Of a stretch of DNA of 59,999 nt, positions 1 to 9,160 are shown in pieces (position 1 is the stretch's first letter; every line of letters starts with the position of its first letter). Made by a program: the position numbers and the translations under genes. The stretch spans positions 1-59,999 of the forward strand of contig CAJUBG010000020.1 in assembly GCA_910584575.1 (NCBI GenBank), in the 5' to 3' direction. The notes beneath the pieces were generated by a model. The model saw nothing but the letters and a program-made list of their open reading frames with translations, had not been told where the DNA came from and made no database searches. This DNA is from an uncultured Dorea sp. GTDB lineage: Bacteria > Bacillota > Clostridia > Lachnospirales > Lachnospiraceae.

Positions 1-47
1 ACTAGCCTTCCAAGCTAGATACGTGGGTTCGATTCCCATCACCCGCT
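1..47 (+). tRNA. tRNA-Gly(TCC), 3' part only
   Basis: The window opens inside a tRNA. The anticodon stem CTAGC/GCTAG encloses the loop CTTCCAA, giving anticodon TCC (glycine). A T-arm GTGGG-TTCGATT-CCCAT follows, then the acceptor 3' strand CACCCGC and a T discriminator at 47. CCA is not encoded. The D-arm and the acceptor 5' strand lie outside the window. A T-rich run (47-60) directly follows and probably ends the transcript. Confidence 0.9.
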
Positions 48-74
48 TTTTTATTTTTTTCAGGAGGGATTTTG

Positions 75-1022
75 ATGAAGATTGTATTCTTAGACGTTAA
101 AACAATCGGTGAAGATATTGATTTGTCCGGCTACGACCAGCTAGGCCAGGTGGTAAAATACCCCTTCTCCACCCCCGCCCAGGTTCCTGACCGGATTGCG
201 GACGCAGATGTTATTGTCCTTAACAAAGTACGGATTGACGCGGAAACCGTAGGACAAGCCCCTAGGCTTAAACTGGTCTGCGTAACCGCCACCGGAACTA
301 ATAATCTGGACAAAGAGTTTCTGGACAGCCGGGGGATTGCCTGGAGAAATGTGGCCGGATACTCTACGGAGTCCGTGGCTCAGCACACCTTTGCCATGCT
401 GTTTTATTTACTGGAAAAACTGAGATATTATGATGATTATGTAAAAGACGGGCGTTACGCATGTGATACGTCATTTACCCACTTTGAAGAACATTTTTAT
501 GAATTGAACGATAAGACCTGGGGAATCATCGGGCTCGGCAATATCGGAAGGCGGGTCGCGTCTATCGCGAAAGCCTTTGGCGCCCATGTAATCTATACCT
601 CCCCCTCCGGCGGGCTGCCCCAGGAGGGATACTGTCAGGTAGATATGGAGACCCTGCTTGCCGCCTCCGACATCATATCCGTTCATGCCCCGCTTAATAA
701 ATATACAGAAAATTTGATTAATGCCGCTACATTTAAAAAAATGAAAAAATCCTGCATCTTTCTGAATCTTGGCAGAGGGCCGATTGTGGTTGAAAAAGAG
801 CTTGTGAAGGCCATTGAGCAGCATGAGATTGCCGCCGCAGGGCTGGACGTGCTCTGTACAGAGCCAATGAGTCCGGACAACCCTCTCCTTCGCCTCAAAG
901 ACAGCAGGAGACTGTTCATCACCCCTCATATAGCCTGGGCAAGCGTAGAAGCAAGAACACGGCTGATGGAGATTGTCCTGGGGCAGATTCATGAATTTTT
1001 CAATATAAAACATCGCGATTAA
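75..1022 (+). CDS. D-2-hydroxyacid dehydrogenase (NAD-dependent)
   Basis: A 315-residue enzyme of the D-isomer-specific 2-hydroxyacid dehydrogenase family, a cytosolic NAD(H) oxidoreductase acting on small 2-hydroxy/2-keto acids such as glycerate/hydroxypyruvate. The Rossmann motif GLGNIG lies at residues 153-158. The family's catalytic trio is present: Arg234 (LGRGP), Glu263 (CTEP) and His285 (TPHIAW). ATG at 75 is preferred over TTG at 72 because AGGAGGG at 62-68 then has a 6-nt spacing. The gene stands alone, just after tRNA-Gly, and its stop overlaps the convergent psd by 4 nt. Substrate cannot be read from sequence; glycerate dehydrogenase is the best guess. Confidence 0.88.
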   Translation: MKIVFLDVKTIGEDIDLSGYDQLGQVVKYPFSTPAQVPDRIADADVIVLNKVRIDAETVGQAPRLKLVCVTATGTNNLDKEFLDSRGIAWRNVAGYSTESVAQHTFAMLFYLLEKLRYYDDYVKDGRYACDTSFTHFEEHFYELNDKTWGIIGLGNIGRRVASIAKAFGAHVIYTSPSGGLPQEGYCQVDMETLLAASDIISVHAPLNKYTENLINAATFKKMKKSCIFLNLGRGPIVVEKELVKAIEQHEIAAAGLDVLCTEPMSPDNPLLRLKDSRRLFITPHIAWASVEARTRLMEIVLGQIHEFFNIKHRD

Positions 1023-1873
1023 AAAAGGGGCTGTCCTGGGCTGTCCTTTCGGGAAATAGACAGGCAAGGACTGCCTGTTCCGATACGTTCCCCCATGCGC
1101 ACGGGTGTCTCCCTCCCTGCCCTGCTGTCCACCCAAATCCTGTCGTTCACGGTGATAGTCTCCCTTTGAAAGCACATAATAACCGTGGAACCGCCAAATT
1201 CAAAATACCCTTTTTCCTGCCCCTTTTTGACCTCCGACGGCCCGTGAAGGTTTACAATCCTGCCGACCAGCATTGCCCCTACCTCCATCATCAGAACCAC
1301 GCCGAAATTTTCGGTTTTAAGAAGGGAATACTGCCTCGCATTTTCCGCATAAACCGGTATCGTCCCTGTAGCGACAGGACGGACGGTGTGCAGAACACCC
1401 GGTATCCGCACATTCTTTGTCCTCCGCCCATCTGCAATGTAGCAGAAATGGTGGTAATTGTCCACGGTCAGACGAAAGACCAAAAGGATGCCTCCCCGGT
1501 AACGCTCTGCCAGCCGCTTGTTTTTTAACAGGCCCTCTAGCGTATAGGCAATGTGCTTTACCTTAAAATGACTATTTTCCGCAATCGGATAACAAGACAG
1601 CCTCCCGTCGCAGGGACTTACCAACGCTTCCCTATCCTGCGCAATCCGGCGTTTCTCCGGAAGAATTTTCCTACAGAAAAAATCATTAAATGAATTATAT
1701 TCCCGCTTTTCATAATCGTCCATACAGATTTTGTATTTCCGCACAAAAGGTCCAACCATACACGCAGATAGTCTGGTATTTAACAGAAATCCTCCGATTT
1801 TGGAAAAAACAGGGCTGGTAAGCGGCTTTAACAGCAGTCTGCTGGGAAGCGTCCGGTAAAGTATATTCAGCAT
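1019..1873 (-). CDS. psd: phosphatidylserine decarboxylase
   Basis: A 284-residue pyruvoyl-dependent enzyme that converts phosphatidylserine to phosphatidylethanolamine at the membrane. The self-cleavage motif GGST is at residues 227-230, so Ser229 would become the pyruvoyl group of the alpha chain. The conserved SPCDGR (Asp89) and DNYHHF (His141-142) segments are also present. The ATG at 1873 has GGGAGGGA six bases upstream; a GTG at 1879 sits too close to that site to be used. The start overlaps the end of pssA by 7 nt, so the two are co-translated. This pair forms a complete serine-to-PE branch. Confidence 0.93.
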   Translation of the reverse strand: MLNILYRTLPSRLLLKPLTSPVFSKIGGFLLNTRLSACMVGPFVRKYKICMDDYEKREYNSFNDFFCRKILPEKRRIAQDREALVSPCDGRLSCYPIAENSHFKVKHIAYTLEGLLKNKRLAERYRGGILLVFRLTVDNYHHFCYIADGRRTKNVRIPGVLHTVRPVATGTIPVYAENARQYSLLKTENFGVVLMMEVGAMLVGRIVNLHGPSEVKKGQEKGYFEFGGSTVIMCFQRETITVNDRIWVDSRAGRETPVRMGERIGTGSPCLSISRKDSPGQPLF

Positions 1874-2529
1874 CCCCACTCCCTCCCTGCCAGCAAAAGA
1901 AACAGCGCAGCCGCCACAATCCCCGCGAAAAACGCCAGCCCTTTTCCTTTTAATTTGGGAAACGGCACATCAATGACAAACATAAGCCCCATAGCCGCCA
2001 GTATAAGATGCAGAAGCAGGACAAAAATCCCTGCCGGAATCCATGTCCCAACCAGGCACATAACAGGCAGCACCACGGCCGCGGAAGTAATCGGAAGCCC
2101 TCTGTAACAAAGTTTTTCTTCCGTTTCCCCTGAACGCCCCTGTGCCGCCACGTTAAACTGCGCCAGCCGTATTACCCCACAGATACAGTACCATGCAATC
2201 ACAAGCATTCCCGCCGCGCCGTTTACCCCCAGCGTAAAACATATAACCGAAGGAAAGACTCCAAAACACACAATATCGCAAAGTGAATCAATCTGGATGC
2301 CAAACGCCTTCTCATCCTCCGTCCTGTCCGTCTTTTTCCTTGCAATCCGCCCGTCAAAGGCATCGCACAGGCCGGAAATTGCCAAACAGAATATCGCCTT
2401 TGTCTGCCTGCCGTGCAGCCCCTCCATAATACCCGCTATGGAAATAAATAAACCAAAGTATGTCAGCCATACCGTATAATTATAAACCCCAAGCAGCTTT
2501 ACCTTTTTGTCCCTATTCTTCCGTTCCAT
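1867..2529 (-). CDS. pssA: CDP-diacylglycerol-serine O-phosphatidyltransferase
   Basis: A 220-residue multi-pass membrane enzyme that makes phosphatidylserine from CDP-diacylglycerol and serine. The CDP-alcohol phosphotransferase signature is present as DAFDGRIAR followed by GIQIDSLCD, carrying the metal-binding aspartates. The gap between AR and G is 12 residues rather than the canonical 8, which I believe is common in PssA of this lineage (recalled, not checked). Several hydrophobic helices follow. ATG at 2529 has AAAGGAAA about 10 nt upstream. It is the first gene of the pssA-psd pair. Confidence 0.92.
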   Translation of the reverse strand: MERKNRDKKVKLLGVYNYTVWLTYFGLFISIAGIMEGLHGRQTKAIFCLAISGLCDAFDGRIARKKTDRTEDEKAFGIQIDSLCDIVCFGVFPSVICFTLGVNGAAGMLVIAWYCICGVIRLAQFNVAAQGRSGETEEKLCYRGLPITSAAVVLPVMCLVGTWIPAGIFVLLLHLILAAMGLMFVIDVPFPKLKGKGLAFFAGIVAAALFLLLAGREWGC

Positions 2530-2560
2530 ATGCTTTGTTTCCTTTCATCAAGCTATTGGG

Positions 2561-3604
2561 TCAAATCAGATAACGCAAAAATGTCGCTATCTCTCCCAAC
2601 ACATAATGGATAATACACAGCCCCCAGATATTCCCCTGCTTATGGTATAAAATTCCCAAAATTCCCAATAGAAGGGACGCCGCCAACATATACGGAAATC
2701 CATAGGCAATATGAAGGACGCCAAACACAAGGGCTGAAACTACAATTGATAAAAGCCCGGCATATTTTCCCGTAAAAATACGGTTCAGGTTTTCCTGCAT
2801 AACGCCCCTTGCCAGAAATTCCTGCAAAACAACGGTAAACGGATAAATGACATCCGCAAAAGTTCCTACGCTCCAATCCCAGAACGGAGCGCCCTCCGGG
2901 AAAAATCCGGGCGCAATGCGTAAGATGATAACTTTTCCGACAACCAGCAGGACGCCTACCACCAAGGTAATTAAAATATCCGGGACAAAGGTTTCCTTTG
3001 GATTTGTAATTTTCAATCCGATATCCCGGATGGAAAAGCTAGTCGTTTTCAGAATAATAAAGAACATGATGATGGAAATACCCTCGATAACCAAACTCAT
3101 AACCTGTCCTGGCAACTCCATATTCAGATGGCACAACAGGCTCCAAAGGAACAGATATACGCATACACAAATCATCAGTACGGAAAATACGGCGGAAGCC
3201 TCCCTTCGCTGCCTGTTGAGCTTTGCAACCTCCGTAACATCAGAAAAAACTACCACAATCCCTATCTTTTTTTCACCATCCTCTCCGTACAGGAAAGAGG
3301 AAGTAAGGCGGAATGATTTTAATTCCTGATTTTTAGCCTGATAAACGGCTTCGCCGGTATGGGTATGCTCTTTGTCATAGACTGCATCCAAAACAAACTG
3401 ATGGACTCCGTCATTGTTTCCATCATCCCGGTCTTCCAAGAATACCCTGCCGTAATTCTTCCCGGACACATTTTCATCCACGCCAAGCATATTGCATCCC
3501 TTGTCATTGAGAAAGATAATTTTCCCATGCATGTCTACCACCAGGACACCGTCATTCATATCCCGTAAAATCCGTGGAATAATCCCATTTTTTTCTACTG
3601 TCAT
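2561..3604 (-). CDS. PAS domain-CPBP family intramembrane protease fusion
   Basis: A 347-residue fusion protein. Residues about 10-130 form a PAS sensor (DMNDGVLVVDMHGKIIFLND start, then a VVVFSDVTE end), and the rest is a multi-helix CPBP (Abi/Rce1-type) membrane domain. CPBP motifs are QEFLARG (Glu and Arg of the first motif), FGVLHI (His of the second) and a late IIHYVLG His. CPBP proteins are glutamyl membrane endopeptidases in some lineages and bacteriocin-immunity factors in others. An upstream ATG at 3628 has no ribosome site, whereas GGGGGGA lies close to ATG 3604. The PAS domain suggests signal-gated activity; target unknown. Confidence 0.8.
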   Translation of the reverse strand: MTVEKNGIIPRILRDMNDGVLVVDMHGKIIFLNDKGCNMLGVDENVSGKNYGRVFLEDRDDGNNDGVHQFVLDAVYDKEHTHTGEAVYQAKNQELKSFRLTSSFLYGEDGEKKIGIVVVFSDVTEVAKLNRQRREASAVFSVLMICVCVYLFLWSLLCHLNMELPGQVMSLVIEGISIIMFFIILKTTSFSIRDIGLKITNPKETFVPDILITLVVGVLLVVGKVIILRIAPGFFPEGAPFWDWSVGTFADVIYPFTVVLQEFLARGVMQENLNRIFTGKYAGLLSIVVSALVFGVLHIAYGFPYMLAASLLLGILGILYHKQGNIWGLCIIHYVLGEIATFLRYLI

Positions 3605-3802
3605 ATCGTCCCCCCACTCAATCATCAATACATCTGCAAATCCAAAGCAAATTAAGCCTTTTGAGATTATATCACACTATACTTCCTTTGTGGGTACATT
3701 GGGATGATTCACATATTTTATGGGATTATTTATGCCGGCCAGCGGGAGAACATGGTGAAAGACATTCCCCGCAGAATATCGGGTATGAAAAACACTGCCT
3801 TC

Positions 3803-4279
3803 TTAGTCTCTATGCAATAGCATGGAAAACATCTCCCCCGCCATCACCAGCACACCGCCGCAGGCAAGATAGATATCCCCAAGATTCGCCGTAATCCTTC
3901 CAAGAAACTTCTTCTTTGTTTTGAATCCGATATAGTCAACCACCCTCCCCTTTGCCAGCCTGTCAAAGAGGTTGCTCGCCGCACCGGCGCTTACAAGGGT
4001 CATTCCAAATTTCCTTACATAATTCCGCTTTTTCGCAAACATAAGAAAATCCCACACCAACACCCCCGCGCCGGCAAACACAGACATACCTTTCACAGCC
4101 TTTGGGTACTTGTCAAGCAGGTTCAGCAGAAAGCCCCTGTTATATACCTTCCGGAGAATAAGCTTTCCGCCTGGGAGTTCTCTTTCCTCTCCCAGGTTCA
4201 GCTCATCCTCCACCCATCTCTTAATCACCACATCCGTGCCGAGCAGTGTTGCAAATAACACCAGCATAGCGGAGAGCAT
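3803..4279 (-). CDS. signal peptidase II (LspA)-like protein
   Basis: A 158-residue membrane protein related to lipoprotein signal peptidase, which removes signal peptides from prolipoproteins. Both catalytic-Asp regions can be aligned: SNLFDRLAKGRVVDYI matches the NxxDRxxxGxVVD motif, and ANLGDIYLACGG matches the FNxAD motif. The N-terminal NRGF motif is also present. The sequence is rather divergent and has an unusually basic loop after the second motif (TKKKFLGR), so it may be a specialised paralogue rather than the housekeeping LspA. The ribosome site AGAGGAGA precedes ATG 4279. Its start is 2 nt from the stop of the upstream coiled-coil gene. Confidence 0.75.
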   Translation of the reverse strand: MLSAMLVLFATLLGTDVVIKRWVEDELNLGEERELPGGKLILRKVYNRGFLLNLLDKYPKAVKGMSVFAGAGVLVWDFLMFAKKRNYVRKFGMTLVSAGAASNLFDRLAKGRVVDYIGFKTKKKFLGRITANLGDIYLACGGVLVMAGEMFSMLLHRD

Positions 4280-4280
4280 C

Positions 4281-4571
4281 CTATATCTCCTCTTTAATCT
4301 TCACAATCTGTTCTTCCTGCTTTTCAATTTCTTCCTCACGCTTCTCCACTTCTTCACACAGGGAAATGTACTCCGTATCGTCTACCTCTCCCTTCTGGAA
4401 CTTCTCATAGACCATACGCCCAATGTCCTTCAAATCCCTCTCATTAGCGCGCTTCATGGAACGAATATCACTCTTAATCTTCTGAATCTCCAGCGTATCC
4501 TCTGCCTTCTTGCTAAAATCATTTGCCGTATCTGAAATCTTCTTTCCCAGTTCACCAAAAAAATCTGCCAT
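4281..4571 (-). CDS. small coiled-coil protein, function unknown
   Basis: A 96-residue soluble, highly charged protein not recognised as a named family. Residues 10-40 and 65-96 are heptad-like and rich in Lys/Glu, ending in repeated EE-IEKQEEQ, so a long coiled coil is expected. There is no signal peptide or membrane segment. The ribosome site AAAAGGAGA is upstream of ATG 4571, and the stop abuts the LspA-like gene, so the two are probably co-transcribed with the protease gene further upstream. Confidence 0.7.
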   Translation of the reverse strand: MADFFGELGKKISDTANDFSKKAEDTLEIQKIKSDIRSMKRANERDLKDIGRMVYEKFQKGEVDDTEYISLCEEVEKREEEIEKQEEQIVKIKEEI

Positions 4572-4607
4572 TTTATCTTCTCCTTTTCTCTCTTTCTTGT
4601 CTTTCTG

Positions 4608-5987
4608 CTACAACTGACGTAAAATATCAAGGGAACGGTACAGGTTCATGGCCCCGTATCCCCACTCTCGGTTCGGGCTTTCCATCCCCGGCCTCTGTTC
4701 TGCGCCAAGTAAAATGATATTCCGAATCTGGCTGGAGTTCACGCCCCATGCCTCCGTATCATTCAGAACCCACTCCATTAAAAGCGCCACAGCCCCAGTG
4801 GCGATCCCTGCCGCAACGCTGGAACCGCTTCGCACCACGAATTCATTGTTAAGCCCCGCGCCGGACACCAGGACGCCAGGCACAGCAAAATCCGGCTTTA
4901 CCCTTCCATCTCTAGTATACCCCCTGCCGGAATTAATATCAACTGATTTATCAACTCCATTATAGTATGCAACCGTCATGGCCACCAGGCTGCTTCCCGG
5001 CTCAGCCAGGGTCGTATCCGGATTGGCCTCAAGGAAATAAACCTCGCCGGTCAGAAATTCCTGGACCGGAAGCCATATGTGGAACTTTCCGTCAGAGCGC
5101 AGCACAGGCTTTACGCTAATCCTCCAGATTCCCGACGCCGGATTCCTGATTCGCATAAAAATCAGTTGTGAATCATTATTCTCTAGCAGAAGCCGGTACT
5201 CTACCTCTACTACCGTCTTATCAAAAACAAAATCCTCCCGATATTCCTGGCCCTGCTTAAGCGTAATATATCCCGTCCGTTCTCCGGAGGGCGACGTAAA
5301 TGCAACGGTCATTACATTAGGAACCGTAGTCCACAATTCTGCTACAAAGCCCTCTACCCCCTCGCCTACACGGATTTCGGCATCCACTGTTTCATCCATA
5401 CTGCCAAGCTGGCGTGAAAAATGATGTCGGTGGACCGCGCCGTTTCCCGCGCTTATCACAACGCTTCTATTCAGCACCGACGAGTATGCGTCAAGCATGT
5501 TAGACAGAAGTGAAGTCCCGTTATGTCCTCCCAGATTCGTACCAAGGGCAACGCACATAACCAACGGCATATTTCGTTTCCGCGCAAGGGCATTAATATA
5601 TTTCATGGCAAGCATAATATCATTTTCCTGAAAACAAGTCGCGTCCTGGCGTATAACGTAAAAGTCCTTGAGATAGGATTTCGCAGGCTTCAATTTCACC
5701 ACCGCAAGAGTCGCCTCCGGAGCTGCTCCGATAAAACGATGCTCCAAATCTGCGTTTCCAGCCGCCACACTGGCGATAAACGTGCCATGTCCTTCCGTGT
5801 CCACGCTCGGCACAATTTCCAACGGGTTCTCCGAGCGTAATGCTTCATTAATCATTTCCTCTGTGTATTCGCTTCCGTAATCCAATCCGTCGGGAAGCGT
5901 GCCGTCCTGGATGGTCTGATCCCAGATTCCGGCAATTCTTGTAGAGCCGTCGATATTTTGAAAGAGAGGATTCCGGTAATCAATCCC
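4608..5987 (-). pseudogene. Csp-like S8 (subtilase) protease, C-terminal part (displaced by element)
   Basis: The C-terminal 459 codons of a subtilisin-like serine protease. Active-site His (GHGTFIAS), oxyanion Asn (SAGNG) and nucleophile Ser (SGSSVAAG) are all here, but the catalytic Asp region is not. It lies about 8.2 kb away at 14164-14490. Between Asn and Ser sits a beta-rich insert of roughly 130 residues resembling the jelly-roll domain of the clostridial Csp germination proteases. The frame is open to codon GAG then TAA at 5991, which is element DNA. Reading in from the joint gives GIDYRNPLFQNIDG. There is no ribosome site at the break, so this fragment is unlikely to be made unless the element excises. 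Rejoined protein: about 567 residues. Confidence 0.9.
5985..5987. other. attachment-site core, left edge of element (CCC/GGG)
   Basis: Three-base identity shared with 14164-14166. It is the only alignment of the two junctions that restores the protease reading frame. Large serine recombinases exchange at a 2-bp core, which would lie within this GGG. Confidence 0.6.
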
Positions 5988-6153
5988 CTCTTATGTCAAG
6001 CAAATGCCGGCACATTTTTTTACCTTTTCCTTTAAAAAAGCAAGATTCCTATTTGTCCAATCCCCATTTTTACTGCCTGCTGTTCATTAATTGCCACAAA
6101 AGTAATTTTTATAGTGTTAAATAATTGCATCCTTATCTCCTGTCTCCTGACAT

Positions 6154-7803
6154 TTAGCCCTTGCCCTCCCTTTTCTGCTCTTTTAAATATTCCTGCAACA
6201 CTAACATTTTACCAAATTCTTCTTTTTCCCTTAACTCCACATAAACCTTCTTTTCTTCATATACTTCTATCCGGCTTATAAAACATAAGAGTACATCCCT
6301 GCTAAGTTCCGTCAGTTTCATTACTTCCTTAAAACGTTCCAGCTTTACCCCGGACGCAATTCCGTTCCGGAATAACTGCTTCATCATTTCTTCCTGTTTA
6401 CTGAGTGCATTTTTAATATCCTCATATTGTCTCTCATAAATTGTCCGAAAACTCTTAAAATCCGCTTCTGTGATTAACCCTGATTTTAAATCCTCATATA
6501 GCCCCGCACGGAGTTCCAAGTATTTATCCTGTTCTTTATGCATCCTTTCAATCTCCTTGTCAAATCTAGCTACTTCCTCGAACTGAATCTCCATCTTCCG
6601 GATATATTCCAGTTGGCTGCATATGTCTAAAAAGAGGGCTGCATGTGTCTGCAATGTCTGAAATACAACTGTTTTTAATTCTTCCTCCAAAATACTATGC
6701 CTGGTACACCCCTGACTTTTGTTTCTGGTCGGACAGATAAAATAGACCTTTGATGTTCCCTTATATCGGTTCACACGCCGAATCATCGGCTCTTTACAAT
6801 CCCCGCAAAACAACATCCCGGAAAAAAGGTGAGCGTACTTTGAACCGTTTTTTGCCCTTGTATCAACACCTAATAAAGCCTGCACCAACTCATATTCCTC
6901 ATGTGAAATGATTGCTTCATGGGTTCCTTCTACCCGTATCCAATCTTTCTCAGGCTTTACAACCGTTTTCTTCAACTTGTAATTCACCTGTTCGGATTTC
7001 CCCTGCACCATTATCCCAGTGTATACTTCATTGGTCAGAATCCTTTTTACCGCCACCGCAGACCATTTGGCTGTGGGTTTTATCTGGAAACTGGTAGAAA
7101 ACTTTTCCCCGTGGGCTTTTTTATACTCCATAGGCGAAAGTATCCCTAACTCATTCAATCTCTGTGCGATTGCCAAAGTACTCATACCTTCCAATTTCCA
7201 TGCAAATATATTCCGTACTATATCCGCAGCATAATCATCCGGACACAGCCGGTTCTTATCCTCGTCAGATTTCCGATAGCCATACATGGCAAACGCCCCG
7301 ATAAACTTTCCCTGTTCCCGTTTTATCTTCTGGTGGCTCTTTACCTTCTGTGAAATATCACGGCAATAAGAATCGTTTATAAAATTTTTTACTGGCAGTA
7401 CAAGAGATTTTGTATTGTAATCTGCTGTCTGGCTGTCAAAATGATCCGTCACGGCAATAAAACGCACATGAAAAGCCGGGAAGGTCTTTTGTATCAACCG
7501 CCCGGCTTCAATATAATCCCGTCCTAGTCTGGACAAATCTTTCACTATGACACAATTCACATTGCCCGCTTTGATATCCGACATCATCCGTTTAAACTCC
7601 GGTCTGTCAAAATTGGCTCCGGAATAACCATCATCTACGTATATGTCAAATAATTCCATATCCCCATGCCCTCTTACATAGGAACGAAGTAATTCTCTCT
7701 GCGAACTTATGCTATTGCTCTCCGATTTTATGCTGCCATCAATATCTTCGTCGTCCCTTGACAGGCGCAGGTAGGCAGCGACAAAATAACTATGTTCCTT
7801 CAT
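6154..7803 (-). CDS. large serine recombinase (site-specific integrase/excisionase)
   Basis: A 549-residue, apparently intact recombinase that would cut and rejoin DNA at att sites through a phosphoserine intermediate. The resolvase domain starts with AAYLRLSRDDE (nucleophile Ser near residue 15) and contains VDDGYSGANFDRPEF and VKDLSRLGRDYIE. The recombinase domain follows (about 170-290). A zinc ribbon (CGDC...CPTRNKSQGC) and a coiled coil then mark the large serine class. ATG 7803 has AGGAG 9 nt upstream. The gene lies at the element's edge and is transcribed toward the boundary. It is the only intact enzyme able to move the element, so excision depends on it and perhaps on a directionality factor not seen here. 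Confidence 0.93.
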   Translation of the reverse strand: MKEHSYFVAAYLRLSRDDEDIDGSIKSESNSISSQRELLRSYVRGHGDMELFDIYVDDGYSGANFDRPEFKRMMSDIKAGNVNCVIVKDLSRLGRDYIEAGRLIQKTFPAFHVRFIAVTDHFDSQTADYNTKSLVLPVKNFINDSYCRDISQKVKSHQKIKREQGKFIGAFAMYGYRKSDEDKNRLCPDDYAADIVRNIFAWKLEGMSTLAIAQRLNELGILSPMEYKKAHGEKFSTSFQIKPTAKWSAVAVKRILTNEVYTGIMVQGKSEQVNYKLKKTVVKPEKDWIRVEGTHEAIISHEEYELVQALLGVDTRAKNGSKYAHLFSGMLFCGDCKEPMIRRVNRYKGTSKVYFICPTRNKSQGCTRHSILEEELKTVVFQTLQTHAALFLDICSQLEYIRKMEIQFEEVARFDKEIERMHKEQDKYLELRAGLYEDLKSGLITEADFKSFRTIYERQYEDIKNALSKQEEMMKQLFRNGIASGVKLERFKEVMKLTELSRDVLLCFISRIEVYEEKKVYVELREKEEFGKMLVLQEYLKEQKREGKG

Positions 7804-7824
7804 TCTATTCGGCTCCTAACTTCA

Positions 7825-8037
7825 TTATCTTATCCACACATCCAGTATGTTTTCAGTTAGCAAAACCCGTCCTCCGCTGTCTGTAAAGGCTTTAATTAAT
7901 ACTTAATAATCTCCAACTCTTACCAAGAACGGACTTCCAACCTTTTGCACATACTCCTCAACTCTGGCCGGAACTGATTTCTTCATACTTATATCTACTA
8001 AGTCCTCCGGAACAGCATCTCTTATATCCCCCTGCAT
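7825..8037 (-). pseudogene. small DUF6870-like gene with internal stop
   Basis: The reading frame starts MQGDIRDAVPEDLVDIS, continues to VGSPFLVRVGDY, then has TAA (7903-7905). It continues in the same frame with IKAFTDSGGRVLLTEN to a second stop at 7825. The pattern resembles small DUF6870-type proteins that often sit next to serine recombinases in clostridial elements (family recalled, not searched). A single nonsense change at codon 45 would have truncated it. It lies just upstream of the recombinase and may once have been in its operon. Confidence 0.4.
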
Positions 8038-8538
8038 TACATTCTACTTCACACAGTTTTGTCCTATTACATTCTTTTTAATCCTACAGACGACTAATGG
8101 GAAACACCTCTAATTGCAATCTTTTCAGACCGGAACTGCCTATCTTCGGAATACATAAAAATCCACCGGTAATACCAGAAAATTATGTAGATTTCCCTCT
8201 CTACAGGGGGATAACGGGCGTACAACATCTTTGCCTTAACCCTATCAATGCCTACAAATCCCTGTTGATTTTTCCAGAAAGGAATGGTATTTTTAAATGA
8301 TTCCATAAGCTGTCACGTTACGCACCTTCCTTCTTTGCATTGAAAACCAGCTATGTAAGTCGGGGAGGCCACCACCCTGTCATGGGTACTTTCCTGTATA
8401 ATAGTATTATGTAAGAACAGATTATTGTTTTTTCTACTCATTTCAACAAGCTAAATTAGGATGAACAAAAAGTAACTTTGCAGAACATTTTTATATGAAA
8501 TTGCCCCGTTCCGCCAATTTACATCTCTTAATGTTGGA
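8038..8538. other. non-coding A+T-rich spacer in the element
   Basis: I see no convincing gene. A minus-strand frame at 8094-8306 and a plus-strand one at 8097-8300 are open, but neither has a ribosome site or recognisable motif. The minus one (beginning MESFKNTIPFWKNQQGF) could be a gene fragment. The segment ends where the duplicated CRISPR leader begins. Confidence 0.4.
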
Positions 8539-8759
8539 AATAAAAATCTGTCAAAGAATATTTGGGTCTTGTAGGAAAGGTAAGAATTATGCTAAAATAT
8601 AAATAAAGGAGATAAATGTACTGGATTGTATTTATTTTAGTACAATTTCTGAAAAGACAAAAAAATAGGTGGAAAAGGGTTATTATCAGAATATTCAGAT
8701 AAATACCTACAAAAATGAGGGTGGAAAGCCTTGACTTTAGCGGGGTCTGAAGGGATACT
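8539..8759 (+). promoter_or_regulatory. CRISPR leader, copy 1
   Basis: A 221-bp A+T-rich sequence directly before the first repeat of array 1, nearly identical in sequence and equal in length to 9982-10202 before array 2. It contains a promoter-like pair TTGTAG (8569-8574) and TAAAAT (8593-8598) with 18 bp between. A 28-codon ORF with a ribosome site follows (8616-8702). Conserved leader-proximal DNA is GGAAAGCCTTGACTTTAGCG. Orientation is supported by perfect repeats at this end and degenerate repeats at the far end. Confidence 0.7.
8616..8702 (+). CDS. 28-residue leader-encoded peptide, copy 1
   Basis: A small ORF inside the CRISPR leader, preceded by AAAGGAGATAA and a promoter-like pair. 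The peptide starts MYWIVFILVQFL (hydrophobic) and ends in a strongly basic stretch (KRQKNRWKR, then VIIRIFR). This shape fits a membrane-active or membrane-anchored peptide. The copy at 10059-10145 has the same length and no indels, with two silent changes (codons 7 and 12) and three amino-acid changes (R18G, W19L, R21K). I do not recognise a family. It could be a genuine small protein, for example toxin-like, or a chance ORF preserved only because the leader is duplicated. Confidence 0.4.
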   Translation: MYWIVFILVQFLKRQKNRWKRVIIRIFR

Positions 8760-9160
8760 GTAGAAATGTGTGTTACACGTTTCAGGGCATTGTCACCCGT
8801 TTGCTTTAGCCCATTTTGCCATCATGATAGGTAGAAATGTGTGTTACACGTTTCAGGGCATTGTCACATTTAAATAATCCGTGACTTATTGATATAAGTT
8901 CTCGTAGAAATGTGTGTTACACGTTTCAGGGCATTGTCACGCTTTGTATGCCGCAAAGAAATCCTGGCTTGCCGCAGAGTAGAAATGTGTGTTACACGTT
9001 TCAGGGCATTGTCACAATACTACATTTAAAATGCTTCCTTCCGTCGCATTTGTAGAAATGTGTGTTACACGTTTCAGGGCATTGCAACAATTCTATCGAA
9101 ACCTCCAAATCTTCGATAGTTTCGTAGAAATAAGAGTAACCCATTTCAGGCCATTGCCAC
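8760..9160 (+). CRISPR. CRISPR-type array 1 (6 repeats, 5 spacers)
   Basis: Six 37-nt repeats begin at 8760, 8831, 8904, 8979, 9052 and 9124. The consensus starts GTAGAAATGTGTGTTACACG and ends AGGGCATTGTCAC. Spacers are 34, 36, 38, 36 and 35 nt, all different. The fifth repeat ends GCAAC instead of GTCAC. The sixth is strongly degenerate (GTAGAAATAAGAGTAACCCA...GCCAC) and marks the trailer. The leader lies to the left, so transcription is rightward. No cas gene is in the window and the type cannot be assigned. The last repeat overlaps the 3' end of a decayed tyrosine recombinase gene on the other strand. Confidence 0.88.

Noticed and set aside
471..1175. 234-codon minus-strand ORF over the dehydrogenase gene
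   Set aside because: Antisense shadow of a gene with full catalytic motifs.
5982..5990. Six-base AGGGGA as the attachment core
   Set aside because: Joining in that register shifts the protease frame by one base; the GGG register restores it, so the extra identity is taken as chance.
8094..8306. Overlapping ORFs on both strands upstream of array 1
   Set aside because: Neither has a ribosome site or recognised motif; kept only as a note in the spacer entry.
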